Assembly: GCA_037367405.1 (NCBI GenBank)
Contig: JAZKJV010000093.1
Span: 1 to 64,000 of the forward strand
Reading direction: 5' to 3'
Length of the DNA stretch: 64,000 nucleotides
Source of the DNA: Ottelia alismoides
Lineage: Eukaryota > Streptophyta > Magnoliopsida > Alismatales > Hydrocharitaceae
Numbering within the stretch: the first letter of the stretch is position 1; every line of letters starts with the position of its first letter. Positions 12,241 through 25,384 of the stretch are shown here, piece after piece. Position numbers and translations under genes: made by a program. Under the pieces are notes generated by a model that was not told the origin of the DNA, did not search any database, and saw only the letters and a program-made list of their open reading frames with translations.

Positions 12241-12527
12241 CAAATTTTGATACATATGATAATATTAATTTTGAGTTTTGACATTGAAATTTTTCTTCAA
12301 GCCCAGAAAGAAGTAAAGAAAAGCAATGATTTTATATGCATAGATGCCTTTCAAATTGAAATATCATATATTCATATTATAATTATACAAGTCCACAACC
12401 ACAAAATTACGTAACATGACAAATGAAATTTCAATCACATAATGTGCATACACAGATGCACTACCTTACTACTAGTAGTAGTCTAATACCACATTTATTT
12501 ATCTGGGAGACTAGGAATGACATTTAA

Positions 12528-15500
12528 TCATCCAAACCAAGAATTCCTAGGTGGATCCATGTATCTTGTATAATCCCTTCCTCCATAACGTAACCTGATG
12601 GAGTCCCTATATTCCACGTAATCCTCCCATGTCATATAGGAGTACATGATTTTGTAGTCCATTAAATACTCCCTGTATTCATGCTCAGTCACGTGTGCAA
12701 GGAAGCCAATCCTAGGATACTTGTCACCCGAAGAGGCAGAAGCCGCAGAATCACGCGGAGGTCGACGCGAGGAGGATGCAACGTGAGAACCTCGAGATGA
12801 AGAAGATGGAGCAGGAGCCGCAGGAGGAGAAGCCATCTGAAGGGGTTGAGATGGAGGTACTGCAGGGTAATAATATGGAAATATACCATATCCTGATCCA
12901 ACGCCAATCTGGGATTGGGAAGAGGTATTGGTATATTATTGTTGATTTCCCGGAAATACCCCATAAGTACCACTACTATAGCCATATGACCCATATACGA
13001 GGGGAAAACATCATATGCATCATTTTGCCCTTGAGATCCATATCCACTGAAGGGGTTTGAAGGTGTCCCGCCAGTTCATATTGAATCTCCAACATCCATA
13101 CTCAATGATCCCACCGAAGATATGAGATCTTCCATAATGGTGTCATCTTGGACTTGTCCCCGAGGGTTGGATTGTGGGTACGAGGGGTATGGACAGTAAT
13201 CCATTTGCTCTGCAGCTGGGTCTCGATTAGGACTTGGAATATATTGACCATGTATGTTTGTACGGTAGCCCGTGTATTCTTGTACATGTCCTGTAGGAAG
13301 TCCAGCATGTATTCCTTCAAATCCAGATCCAGTAGCACCTCCACCAGATGTCGCCCCTTCATCTTGCATGTAATCTTTTGCTGCAACAACACCTCCACTA
13401 CCACCTGATTTGGATTTTGATTTAGATCTGGAGGAGGAGTCATCAGAATCACTTTCCAACCCTCCAGCTGGGTTTGGATGTCTCCCCGATCTAGCCATAT
13501 AATCTTCGACATTTGCCTCCGTTTGCGAGGTAATCTGTGTATTTGGTCTCCCTCCTCTCTCGTCGAGTACAGGAGCGCCATTATCATCCATCCACTTCTA
13601 TAAGACGTCTTCCTCATCGTCATTGTTATCTTTAATCTTGAATATATATGCAAGGTCGAAGGGATCTATGTATTCTTGCTTGTCGTGTCCTTCCCTTGCA
13701 TGCTTCATTTTCAACCTGAGGTTGTAGTGGATATAGACAAGGTCATGTAGTTTTTGTACTCCTAAGGAATTTCGCCTTTTGGAGTGGATGAGGTTGAAGG
13801 TGCTCCAATTTCTCTCGCATCCTCCAGCGGACGCAGTCTGCGACAATACCTTTACAGCCACTTGTCGCAAATCAGGTGCATCTAATCCATACAGGATCCA
13901 CCATTCACCTACAAGCCAAGGTACAAATTATTTTAGTCATGCTAGATAAGTAATATTACTACTTGATACTTCAAGATCATACATTAATACACACCTGGAA
14001 GAGTATTATTACGACCGTTGATCGCGGTCATTCTTCTAAAAGAACCCAAGGACTCCCTAAAGTATTTTATCTACAAGGTAGAAAATATCAGGTTCGATAA
14101 TAAATTTAAGAAGAGAAGACATCATATATTAGGAAGATATGATATTGTATACCTCATTCATACAATGTGTTTGGACGTCTCTTGACTTCACTAATTTCTC
14201 CACTACAACTTGAAGGGCTGATAAGAGCTCGGGACAAGTGCCAAGGTTGTGCTTGTATTGGTATTTCGGATTAAGATAGTACGCTGAAAATAGACAAAAA
14301 AAGTACTTAAGGGTGACTGAATAAAGCTAAAATATTAACTTAAAGAGCGTAATATACAAAATGCATACCATCTTGGTGAAGAGGATGTGACAACATTTTC
14401 GACCAACGTTCGTCGATGATGCCCAACCACACCTTATAACCTTTTCCTACATTTTCTTTCACTTTCTCCTTCATCACCCGCATGGCTTCGTATATCACAC
14501 CCATGGTTGGTTTCTTGTCACCATCCACTATTCTCAAGACTGACACAACCGGCTCCATAATTTTTATCGCCTCGCAATGTCGTCCCAAAAATTGACGTTG
14601 TTGATCAAGGTTTCTGCCCTTCTTCCTTGATCGGTGTGAACCTCGGGAATCTCGAACCATTCCCTTGAACAACACATTTTCTTTAAACCAACTTTATGTT
14701 GTTGCATGCTTTGCAACGCTATAATATTGGTTGCAAATCTTGTAATTCCAAGCCTTACGATGTCACCACCACACATCCTTCGCATCAATGCTAGGACTTT
14801 TGAATGGTTATAGATGAATGTCGTGATTGATCGTGCATTATCAACAACATTCATGAGGGTTTTCCTCTTTCCAAAATCTTTAAGGATCAGGTCTATGCAA
14901 TGTGCAACACAAGGTGTCCAGAAGATGCCATACCTGTTGGAAGACATGATCATCTCACCAGCCTTCTTGAAATTACTCCCGTTGTCGGTCACAATTTGAA
15001 CAATGTTCTCTTGACCGACCTCTTCTATGACATCTTTCAAGAGTTTCAGTATGTACTTGTGACTCTTTACATGCTTAGATGCATCTACAAACCTTATAAA
15101 TACCGTTTTTCCATCACAATATACGAGAAAGTTGATGATTTGCTTTCTCGTATAGCTTGTCCAACCATCACACATGAGGGTCACGCCATACTCCGGCCGC
15201 TTCTTCTTCAATTCGGTAATATACTCCCCAATCTCCTCTTTCTCCATGGGAAGATACTTGTTCATTATCTCGTACGGAGTAAGAGTTGTCACGCCTCCTC
15301 CTGCTGCAGCAATCTCATCAATTGCGTGCTGCAAGAAGGGTCCCTTTGCCACGTTTGCCAGAATACCCTCTCCAACAAACAACTTTGTAACAGCCCTTCC
15401 TACCCGCTCCCTCATATTACCGAACATGCCCTTTAATGTCTTTTGCTTTGGATCTTTGCTCGGAACATAGTGATCGGAACTGCTCATTCTCAGAAATGCT

Positions 15501-15856
15501 TCTATGCCCTTTTGTTTCTTCTTTGGTGGCACCATAGTTGCACCACTTCCACTTCCACTGCTGCTTCCCGATCCAATATTTATCGGGAACCTTGAACTGC
15601 CACCGACACGTCCAAGGCCACCACGACCACCGAGTTCCCATCTCTCATGCTCGCTCCTCATAGAGTCGCGTAATGCTGCCTTATATGCATTTCTCTCAGC
15701 CTCTGTTTGAATATCTTGTGGGTATTGGATATCGTCATCATCGGAATCAGACAAGACATTGAACTCTCTATGGAACATGAATTCATTAAACTCCTCATCT
15801 CTTCGTCCCTTTTCTTTCTTCTTCTCACTCTTCCCTTCTAAATGAGCCTTCACCAA
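12528..15856 (-). pseudogene. hAT transposase (DUF659 and hAT C-terminal dimerisation type), decayed
   Basis: This is a cut-and-paste transposase, nuclear and DNA-binding. The main frame (14564-15856) has an acidic region, then 'LMCDGWTSYTRKQ' (first catalytic-type Asp), 'IVTDNGSNFKKAG' (second Asp) and 'CVAHCIDLIL', the DUF659 signature. A one-base frameshift near 14572 moves reading into 14340-14570. Further exons follow at about 14157-14280 and 13997-14075. The segment 13598-13920 holds 'CERNWSTFNLIHSKRR', the hAT dimerisation motif. A TAG at 13598, a TGA at 13076 and another frameshift interrupt a long Ser/Gly/Tyr/Pro-rich tail that runs to 12528. The N-terminal BED zinc finger is not recognisable above 15856, although a paralogue at 62066 has one. 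Splice sites are inferred. It is not functional as it stands. Confidence 0.88.
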
Positions 15857-16425
15857 TCAAAAGAAATTATTTACTATAATTAGTTCTAAAATATTTATAA
15901 AAAAGGGAGTCATTGACTATAGTTGTCATTAAAGATATCCAAAGTGTCGACATATATCGTATGATTTGATTCCTAACCGTATGTTCTGCTGAGCACATGC
16001 CACATATGGCTGCTCACCTTGGCATGCATTCTCTGATAATAGTGGTGGCGTTCGTCGAAAAGAAAATGATATATATTTAGATGTTGATTTCAGCATCGAA
16101 GATCAACTCTAATTTTTCAAAATGGTGTAGCATGCATTCATTACATATTTAGAGCAGTGACAAATTGAGAATTAATCGTAGATAGCAACAAAATTATAAG
16201 GAAAGTATTTACAGACAGTCACAAACACAGCAAGACTTGTCGTCAAGGAGAGAGCAAGAGAGCAAGAAGGCTTGTGAGTTGTGAGAACTCTTTGTGTTGT
16301 GTGTGTGGTGAAATGGTGCAATGGATGCCACCATTTATAGGCCTCCAAAGAATCTTTATCAAGGGCCTACAACCAATATAATATGGATGAAATCCAAAAT
16401 ATCTTCTTTATAGGTGTCTAAAGAA

Positions 16426-16582
16426 AAATATGAAATGACTAAAGTTGGCTAGATTCTTTGAAATTTGGACTCACTAGGACACCTAGCTAGTATTTTAGAC
16501 TCTAAGAGTCTAAAATACTAGCTAGGTGTCCTAGTGAGTCCAAATTTCAAAGAATCTAGCCAACTTTAGTCATTTCATATTT
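16426..16582. repeat. 157-bp perfect palindrome inside the hAT element
   Basis: Arms 16426-16503 and 16505-16582 are exact reverse complements (78 nt each) around a single central base at 16504. Pairing resumes for a few bases beyond one mismatch at 16425/16583. The palindrome lies between the hAT sub-terminal motifs and the transposase promoter region. RNA read through it would form a near-perfect hairpin. Confidence 0.9.
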
Positions 16583-16866
16583 GTCTTTAGTCATTTCAGC
16601 ACTTTTTTGACTATTTTGGCCAAAAGTGGCCGACAAGAACAAATTTCGGCCGAAATTCGAGGATTGCATGCGAAGATATTCCAACTTTCGGTCATTTCGG
16701 CCGAAAGATGTCGACATGGACTGAATTTCGGTCAAATTTCGGTCGACATGTATCGAAATCCTGGAAAAAGATATATCAGTATGTTTCGATATCGGTATTC
16801 GACCGAAATCGAAATTCGACCGAATTTCGGTCGAATTTCATCGACATTTAAGGCCATGCCAGTGGC

Positions 16867-19800
16867 AACCCTTCATATGTGGTCTCAAAAGAAGATTTCT
16901 TATGAGGACAAGAAAAGAGTGATTGAGTGGAAGCAGAGATTCAGGTCTGGCTCAGGGAGGGTGATGCGAATACGGCCTTCTTTTACAGGGTGGCTAGTGG
17001 GAGACGTCGTGGTAACGCCATCAGGTCATTGGTTGTTGGTGGAGTCAGGGTGGATGGAAACAGGGAGCTTGGGAGGGGCAATTGCTGATCATTTTCTTGA
17101 ATTTTCCTTGCGAGGCTCAGGAAGGCAGTGTAGATAGACGGGGTTGGGCGCGGAGCGGCTTTCGGCTGCCCACGCCGCTAGCTTGACTCAAACGGTTACC
17201 ATGGAGGAGCTTCGGTCGGCTGTTTGGAGTCTTAACGACGATGGCGCACTGGGGCCGGATGGTTTTCCGGTCTCATTCTACAAGGACTTTTGGGATCTGG
17301 TTGGTTCAGAGGTGTTCAACGTCGTGTTGGAGTGTTACCGGTACAATGCGGACTTTGATCGCATCACATCAGTAAGGCTCTGATTGTCCTCCTCTCAAAG
17401 GGGGAGGGAGTAGAATGATTGAAGATTTTAGGCCAATTGCACTGTCTAACGCTTTGTATTTGATCGTGGCGAAGGTCTTTGCTATTAGACTGAGTAGGTG
17501 CTCGAGCATATTATCTCCCATTTTCAGTCTGCCTTCGTTCCTGGGAGATAGATCGCAGAGAGCTTGGTTTTGGCTTCTGAGATTTGCTGATTGGAAGAGG
17601 CAAGAGAGGAAGGCCTTGCTCTGGAAGGTGGTTTTTGCAAAGGCTTGTGATACTTTAGATTGGCACTTTCTCTGGGCAACGTTGCATAGAAGGAGGTTCT
17701 CTGAGCTCTAGGATCTCTTGGATGAAACATTGCATGACTACCGCGTCCCTGTCGGTCCTCGTGAATGGGCGTCCTGAGGACGGATTTTTTCAGCCGCAGC
17801 GGGGCGTCGGACAGGGCTGCTCGCTTGCTCCTTTACTCTTCATCATTGCTTCGGTCGTGCTTGCTTGTATGGTAACCCGGGTGCAATACAACAGGTTCAC
17901 TTGTGGTTACTTGAGGGATGGCTTGCGGATCCCTCTGCTGCAGTATGCTGATGACACCGTTTTCTTCATCGATGGGGGGCAGCGGTGAGGCTAATGCCAT
18001 GGCGATCACTCTCGAGCTCTTTGGAGAGATGCCGGGGCTGGCTCAGAACGCCAACAAATCCAAGGTAGTTACGTTTGGCCTATCAGACGAGGAGGCACGC
18101 ATGTGCAGTGATGTGCTGAGAACAACTTGTGCCCAGCTTCCCCTACACTACTTGGGCATTCCTCTGACCGTTGGCAGGACGAAACTACCAGACTGGTTAC
18201 CGCTTGTTGAGAAGCTGGAGAGGAGGCTCGCAGGGTGGAAGTCCTCGATTCTTTCCAAGGGAGGTCGTCTGGTTCTTCTGAAGGCAGTACTCTCGGCCAT
18301 TCCGATTTACTTCGCCTCTACGAGATTCATGCCAGCTGGTATTAGAAGGAGATTGGAGGGCTTGATGCGTCGTTTTCTTTAGGTCAAAAGCGGTCAGGAG
18401 GCCCCTGACATTCACCTGGTCGACTGGGAGACTATCACTCTCCCGAAGAGTGAGGGCAGACTCGGAATTAGGCGTCTTGATGCGTTGAATGGAGCCCTCT
18501 TGCTGAAATGGGTGAGCAGGATCTGGGGGAGCACTGAGGACCTTTGTGTGAACCCCTTAGGATCCAGGTGCCCGTTTACGACACATTTCGCAACATTCCA
18601 TTTATTGACATCGCATTAAAGCATAAATTTATGGGATTTTTTTTACGCTGCAACAATTGCATATGACATTCACATTCACAACCATAAGCTAATAGAGACA
18701 AATGCCACCAAAATATAATTTCATTAATTTCCATATAATTTTACATCATGTACTGTGTCTTCTAGTACATACAATATCCCAAAAAAATCTTACTGAACAG
18801 AAGAGAAGCATTATACATAATCAACCAACCAAAAACTGAGACAAAATAAACCATACCGTCTGGTGTATACCCTGTCTCCTAGAAGCATGAACAACTACTG
18901 ATCAGCAGGTTATTTGCCTGCCAAAACATGTTTAGGAAAGAAACGGAGTCACAAACGTGAATACAAATCCGTAGTTTAAAAATAAATGACAAGTAATTTA
19001 TTATGTGCAAAAGAGAGCAAGTAGAAAGGTGGAACAAGCACGATTTACATCTACTTGCGTAAGTAAAAAGGTATTCAGGTTGTTTGTAAGCATCTCTAAT
19101 GATTGCCACATAACCCAACATTTCTCGCATATGACATATTTATATTGTAGTTGAATATTCATGAGTGTATGAGTGTAAGCATATATATCATTTTCTTCAG
19201 AGATCATGTTTGTGAGTGATGATGGAAAAGTTTGAGATTCGAAAGATTTCTTGATTTATTTAGATTCTTAAGAATAGTCATTTCTATCAATCACAACTTT
19301 TGATCGTAACTTCTCCAATTCTTAACTTTAATTGTTTCAGATATAACTCCAGATGATGTAGATATAGATATGGATGACCTTGATATAGAATCGCCAAGTC
19401 TGTTGGCGAAGTAAACTCAAGCGGTGAAGAAGCCTACAAATGGCTCTTCCATCTCGCCCTCTAATTAGAAGTGTGGTCCAATAAAGGGATAGGTCTACTC
19501 CCAAACTACGTCACTGAGACGGGTGAGAGAGACTTCCCGGAAAAGTCGCTCTAGAAAACGGCCCGACTAGTACGGGCAACCGAGCTCGTACGTAAAACTG
19601 AAAAACCGAGGATCCCCCGCCTGGGTATCATAAAACGGAGGGTCAACAGAACTGGTCTAAAGTCAGGATCCCAACGAGGCGTAAAAACACTGCGAGCTTG
19701 CGTAAAAACCGAAGAAGGACTGGGATCCTAGACCCGCGCATTAAGCGGCCGCTGCCCTAACTGGGCTTCTTATTCTCCCGCCCAGTTGAGAGTCACCGCG

Positions 19801-22800
19801 CTCTCGCACGATCAAGTGTAAGGATCACAGTGACCGGCTTAATCATTATCATTACTGATTCATTATCAACCAACAATCTCATAGATTTCACGGTAATGTA
19901 TGTCACTTAAATTTCTCGATCTGACCAAGCATAAAAGCTTCCTAGATTCTTATGATATTGATCTTAGATTTAGAGTCAAGTTTATGCACCCTCCTTCCCA
20001 TGCTCTTCTTGAAATTCATACGGTCAAAAATGATTCATTGGATGATTCATTGGATATGTACCATGTTGTAGACACAGGATATTGGTGGCTTTTTTAAAAT
20101 ATATTGCAGATGCTATAAGCATGACATAGGGAAACTTTCAAGTGTTGCGTTTAAGAAGTCTATCTGAACCCTTTTTTCTATAATCAATATTTGCTTTTTT
20201 TTAATTCATGATCTTGGATTTAACTCTACTAAAGTAATATTGCACTTAAGTTTGTTGGAAAAGAAACTATTACTCAAGGAGGATCGAGAGTTTTAACCGA
20301 GATGATATTACAAAATTAATCCAACATACAATAAGAATGATTTTTTTTAGCCATAAACGGAGTGCTGAGGGTCTCTGATGACTAAGTTATTGAGGAGCAT
20401 AAGTTCTGACAATGATATAATCTGATAATATATCATGAAGGAATCACCAAACAACAATCCAAAATTTTAACTTCTAAAAATTTATCAGGAGGTAAATAAT
20501 GATCATTATTTAAATTTTATTATTATTATTATTATGTTTTTTTATAGTAGCAACTCACATGCAAACACCCAAAATTTAACATTTTCATAATAAGATCATA
20601 AGCTTATAACTTAACATCAGGATCTTAGAATTTAACATCAGGAACTTTTAAATTTTACATCAGAAAATTTTACATCAATAACTCATAAATCTAATCAGAA
20701 ACTTACATATCTAGGAAACTTAGAGATTTAAATTTGAGCAGAGCATACTGCTTAAATTTTGTTTATAGCAATTCAATTACAGATTAATATCGGATCATAG
20801 CAGAGAACAGAATTATTACTTGTATATAAATAAATATATATATATATGTATATATATACAAGGATCAGATCTTAGATTTAATATTAACAACCCAACTTTA
20901 AGCAAGATCAAATCCCCAAATGTAAGGATGGAACATACATGCAACTCTCATCAATTTCAACCTTTTATCTTGGGATTTTATGGTATATACATCACATATG
21001 GCAGCAAAGATGGGGGCTGAATGTACAAAATATCAAGTTTAATATACATGCATGGCAGCAAAATAGTGGTTAAGGATTGTACCTTAGTCTTCTAAAGAAG
21101 AAGAAATGGCTTGCATGCAGGGAAGACTTCCAAGAGAATTTCCAGCAAAGAGGGATGCATCAGATCTTGCATTTGTTTTAGAAATAAGAAGCTTGTAGGG
21201 CAGTAGATTTACATGGAGGAAGAGCTGAAATTGGAAGGAGATTTGGAAGAGAGCAGTACCTCCAGCAGTATTTCTTTGGCTGAAGAGGACAATCAAGGGA
21301 GAGGGGTAGCAGTAGCTTGCATTTCCGAAGAGCAGCAACGACAACCTTTTGACTGGTGGTTAGCAACTTCAGAACAGGGCTGCGGTTCATCAATTTCTAT
21401 TTGCAAATAAATGGCAAAACTGCAGCTGATGAAAAAGGGGTCGAAGCTCTCTCTTCGGTTGGGATTTTGAAGAGGGAATTTGGGATACAAAAGGGAGAGG
21501 GTTGTGGCTCTCTATATATAGGAAAGAAGAGATGATTTAAAAGGTGACACCTGGAAATCTCTGGTTGCCATTTGGAGGCAAACCAAGAGCTCTACGTAGG
21601 GAAAACCTGGATTGTAATACACTGTATAGTAAATGGAAAATATTATTATTTTTTTATTCAACGGACAGTAGCCGGTGGCTACTGTTTATCTGTTTATCTG
21701 ATTTTTAAAAAAATTATTATAATAGTTTCTTTTTTTAACATATTTATAATGAACCGTATGCGAACCTTAGATCTCGGATTTTAATGCGAAATATCTCAAA
21801 TTGATCGTCTCAAAATGACGGTCAATATGAGTATAATATTGCCATACTTCCGATTGGGTTTGGATACCCGAAATTTTCCAAGATACGTTTTTTTTTGTTT
21901 AAGATTAAATTTTGTGATTTAAAAATATCAAACGACCTCCGATTGACGAACGGTCGATTCCGTTGATCTTATTTCATCGAATCGGATTTTTAGATGGTCT
22001 CGATTCGTTTCATGGTTTCCGAATTTGCATCGCGGCTTTTTCACGACACATTACGATGCGACCGATTTTTGGTCGATTTCGCTCGAACGACTTTTGATTC
22101 TCGACCAATTGATCGATTTAGGTTGTTTGGCATTGATCAATAACTTTATTGGGTTCATCGGACCCAAATCGGATCGAGTTTGGATTTGATTGGAAACCGG
22201 ATGTTACACTTTGCACCGCGCTTATTCTTCAGATCTACAATGTCTCTGCCTCTGCACTAGAGAGCAGCGGTCGTGGGTCGCGTCCTTCGCCTTTTTGGAA
22301 GGGGATTTTGTCGGTCATCCCCCATTTTCGGACTCTGTTCAGACCGGTTCTGGGAAATGAGGAGTCTTTTGCCTTCTGGAAGGATGATTGGATGGATGGT
22401 GGTGCGCTTTGTGATCGTTTCCCCCGTTTATTTGCCTTGACTGCGGATCAGGAGGTGCGGGTTACTTCTTGTTGGACGGATGGCAACTGGATGCCGTTGT
22501 TTTGTTCTAATTTTTTGGATCACCGTTTGGAGGATTTTTTACTTCTGCTTGACTCCTTGGGGATCTTCTACGGCCCCTCTGGAGATCGGGATCACTGGGT
22601 GTGGCGTGGGAATGGTTTCTCGGCCAAAAAAAGGCTTATATGACTATTTGCCGTCCTCCTTCGTCGCAGTCGGCTGAGATTGCGAGAGACTGCAGGTTTT
22701 TTTGGGACTTGGCCTCCCCGAGAGAATATGATTTTTCTTGTGGTTGCTTAGAATGAAGAGATTGATGACTTGTGACCGATGTGCTAGGCTTCTTGGGACG

Positions 22801-23199
22801 GTTTCAGACAGATGCACTTTGTGTGGGACCAGCATTGCGACTGTTGAATACCTATTCTTCCTTTGTCAGGTAACGACACCAATTTGGTGGACCCGGATCT
22901 GGATTGGGTCGATACAAGGAACCTTTCTTCTTTTTGTGAGACCTTGGTGGCGGTCAGGAATCATCCGAGAAGGATCCTGCTTCGTTCGGTGGCCATTGTC
23001 TGGGCCATCTGGTTGACCAGGAATGCCCTATTGTTCTTTGGACAACGGTTTTATAAGGAGAATATTTGTATCCAGGTGTCGGGTTTGTTAGACTCTAGGC
23101 TTTCCTTTTGACTGTCTTGTATTAGTTTTCTGTTTCATTTAATGCATTTGTGGGGCAGACACCTCTGAGTGTTTCTCCCTTGTTTGGCTTAAAAAAATA
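16867..23199 (+). mobile_element. L1-like LINE remnant, split by an inserted LTR-like element
   Basis: Two halves (16867-18546 and 22209-23199) belong to one LINE ORF2 with several frameshifts. First half: a 'GDANTAFFYRVASGRRR'-type linker spread over frames, 'GALGPDGFPVSFYKDFWD' (RT block), 'EDFRPIALSNALY', 'QPQRGVGQGCSLAPLLF' and the catalytic 'LQYADDTVFF'. These are followed by 'LPLHYLGIPLTVGRTKL' and 'KWVSRIWGSTEDL'. Second half resumes with 'SGRGSRPSPFWKGIL', 'FWKDDWMDGGALCDRFP' and the zf-RVT finger 'CDRCARLLG..CTLCG..', and ends near 'cttaaaaaaa' at 23190. The 5' part with the endonuclease is missing. It is not active. Confidence 0.88.
18547..22208 (+). mobile_element. LTR-like element, copy B (probable solo LTR) with 5-bp target duplication
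   Basis: This 3662-bp insertion in the LINE begins TGTGAACCCC and ends GGATGTTACA (TG...CA). It is flanked by an exact CTTTG duplication (18542-18546 and 22209-22213). Removing it rejoins the LINE frame. From 18832 onward it parallels copy A at 1-3930. It holds no gag or pol frame and no internal second copy of its own ends, so a solo LTR from recombination is the simplest reading. A 'ctctatatatagg' TATA-like box lies at about 21510. Confidence 0.8.
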
Positions 23200-24129
23200 T
23201 TATCATGAGATGGGCTTTTGATGGTTGGAATTAACATGAATTCGGTATATGTAATCCAACAATAAGCATGCAATCCCTCTCTTGGTAGTAATGTGGGTTT
23301 ATATATTTTTTACGGATTTAGCTGCTGCTGAAAACCTCAAGGTTTACAAGTTTCATTCATCTCAAACCATTTCAACATGTTTCCTGGATCTCCTCGATGC
23401 GACTGCAGTATATCTCAACCAAACACTCTTTTGCGAAGTGTCAAAAGGACATTTGCATGAGTGCTTTAAATCGTGGTGTCATCAAGGTACTTGGTTCATG
23501 GAATGACATGAAGTTAGCTGATGGTTTCTTATTCGTACATTCAAAGAGTCAACATAATTTACAGGGTATCAACTTTCTTTTTCTCATAGTTCTTGTGCAC
23601 CTATACAATTCAGGGCTGCTTTCTTTCTGTTTATTCTCATGAATTGCATAATCCTGAATACAACCGTCAAATGACCTTACCACGGTTAGATGCGACATAA
23701 AGGTCTCATTTACAGAGACATGCATCAGCACTCATCTTGACGGGGATTCTATTGTAGGGAAGTGTCACTTGTAGATAGTGTTCCAGACAGAGGTATTACA
23801 GGCTGAAAGTGGGAGAAGTTCAAAGGGGGGTCAGGAAACCACGATGAGATGCATGTAGGGAGGGGTCAGATGGAGAGTGGTTGTAAGGTAGAGGCTGGGA
23901 AGTACACGTATTGGAATTGGAAGCAAAAGGTTGAGTGTTTGGATGGTCAGGAGTGTGGGGGTGGTGGCGGTGATAGAGTTTGTGGAAGATGGAATTGGGA
24001 GTGGTAGTGACAAAAAGTGTAGGCTAGGTTGATAGTGATTAGGATCTTGGTGAGGAGTATTGGATAGAGAGAGGTTGCAATATAGAGGACATGAAGTAGA
24101 AGATACAGTGGAAGCGCAGGTCAAGGATG
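23200..24129. other. No gene recognised; one possible exon-like frame
   Basis: The + strand frame at 23397-23574 runs 59 codons before a possible GT donor at 23575, but matches nothing I know. Overlapping frames give no better reading. From 23880 on, the DNA consists of diverged 'gttgtaaggtagagg' blocks that reappear after the hAT element at 26325-26620, which suggests an old degenerate tandem repeat split by that element. Confidence 0.35.
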
Positions 24130-25384
24130 TATGAAAGTATGGGTGTGCATGGGGCGGGTACCCAATCCGTTCAACCATGACCCGCTTTGACCCGTCGTTA
24201 CTGGGCTAACAGGTCGGCCTGACCCATTCCAATGGGTACCCATAATAACGGTTACCCGAATTATTTGAATGGGTTACGGGTACCCGCGGATCACTGCCAC
24301 AAAAAATTGTACTCATAGAATCAACATCAAGATAAAAATGCATTATGTGCAAGCTTTATATATTCTTGAAATTTAAATTAACTGGAATTCCACCGGCTAA
24401 TAAAATTAACCGGGGACGATTGAAATGTATACACGAATAGATTTTTTTACGAAAGCAAATCATCTGCATATTTCGATCACAACCTATCTTCATCCCCCCA
24501 TCTATTTAATGGGAAACTACTTCAATCTCAAATGCAACAGCTTCAAATTGTAGCAGGAGATCGTTGTAGTAGAATGAGACTTCGTAACTTTAGTCTAATT
24601 TTGCAGCTCTGTAGAATGCTGACCTGCAACAACTAACAACAAGGTGCAGCAAATCCAAATCCGTTCCCACTGTATTAAGAAACCCAATCCACGTCCAAAT
24701 CAACCTTCTAAAAGCCATCTATGTATATAAGTAAAACTGCCATGTTATCCATCAAAAATATGACTGATACAAATAAAGCAATCATGTTATCATCCATCGT
24801 AAACTAAGAAAAACATATTCGATGTATCATAGAAAACAATCTCTACTTTACATAACTCTCTCTTGAACTAATGATATCCAAAACTAATGAAACAAAAAGA
24901 AGCAATCTTTACTTCCCAGATCTGGAACTCTTGCTAACATCGGCCGAGTCACAAAACTGCAGATATCGAGAAGTGACGGAAGAGGCCACTGCTTTGGCCC
25001 AAGATGTTGTTATTCCTTTTGAACAAACTGATGAAGTATAAATAATAAGCACTGTAAGTTAGCAATGCTCAAATGACAATATCATTGGATTGAAAAACCT
25101 TGCTCTATAACAAATGTATATGAATTATATTTTCTTAACAAAGATATCAATGGTAAATGAATTATATTTATCGTATGGCATACATTATGATCGTGCAGAT
25201 ATCTTTTTTGTGTTTCTAAATTGGAATTATATTAAGCTACGCACGTTGAATCAAGCCATGAATATAATATATAATAATCAATTAATCTCAATAGGAAGGG
25301 ACATCCTAATTTTAAATTTCATCAAAGTAGGAAGTGCCCATATCGATTGGATATCTATAATAAAAAGGCTCGTAACATATTCTG

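Larger units (their letters stand above)
11801..16858 (-). mobile_element. hAT transposon, 5.06 kb, both ends and target duplication present
   Basis: Both termini are readable: CAAGGCCTCAAATGTCGG at the left and, read inward from the right, CATGGCCTTAAATGTCGATG. The flanking 8-bp repeats are identical, CCAGTGGC at 11793-11800 and 16859-16866. Inside is a - strand transposase of the DUF659/hAT-dimerisation type, now broken (separate entry). The left end holds repeated terminal units. The right end holds a cluster of TTTCGGCCGAAA / TTTCGGTCGAAA sub-terminal motifs (16617-16850). Between these and the transposase lies a near-perfect palindrome. A CCTATAAATGG-type TATA box on the - strand at about 16335 could drive the transposase. 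Confidence 0.9.

Noticed and set aside
14900..15436. 178-codon + strand ORF
   Set aside because: Shadow of the - strand hAT transposase, which carries clear family motifs.
21213..21410. 65-codon ORF 'MEEELKLEGDLEESS...' as a small gene
   Set aside because: Lies inside LTR-like copy B and is not preserved in copy A.
23282..23642. Overlapping frames tested as a missing VTE1 exon
   Set aside because: The 'CHQGTWFME' phrase only faintly recalls the VTE1 WHQGHI region; the rest does not align and the frame ends in a stop, not a donor.
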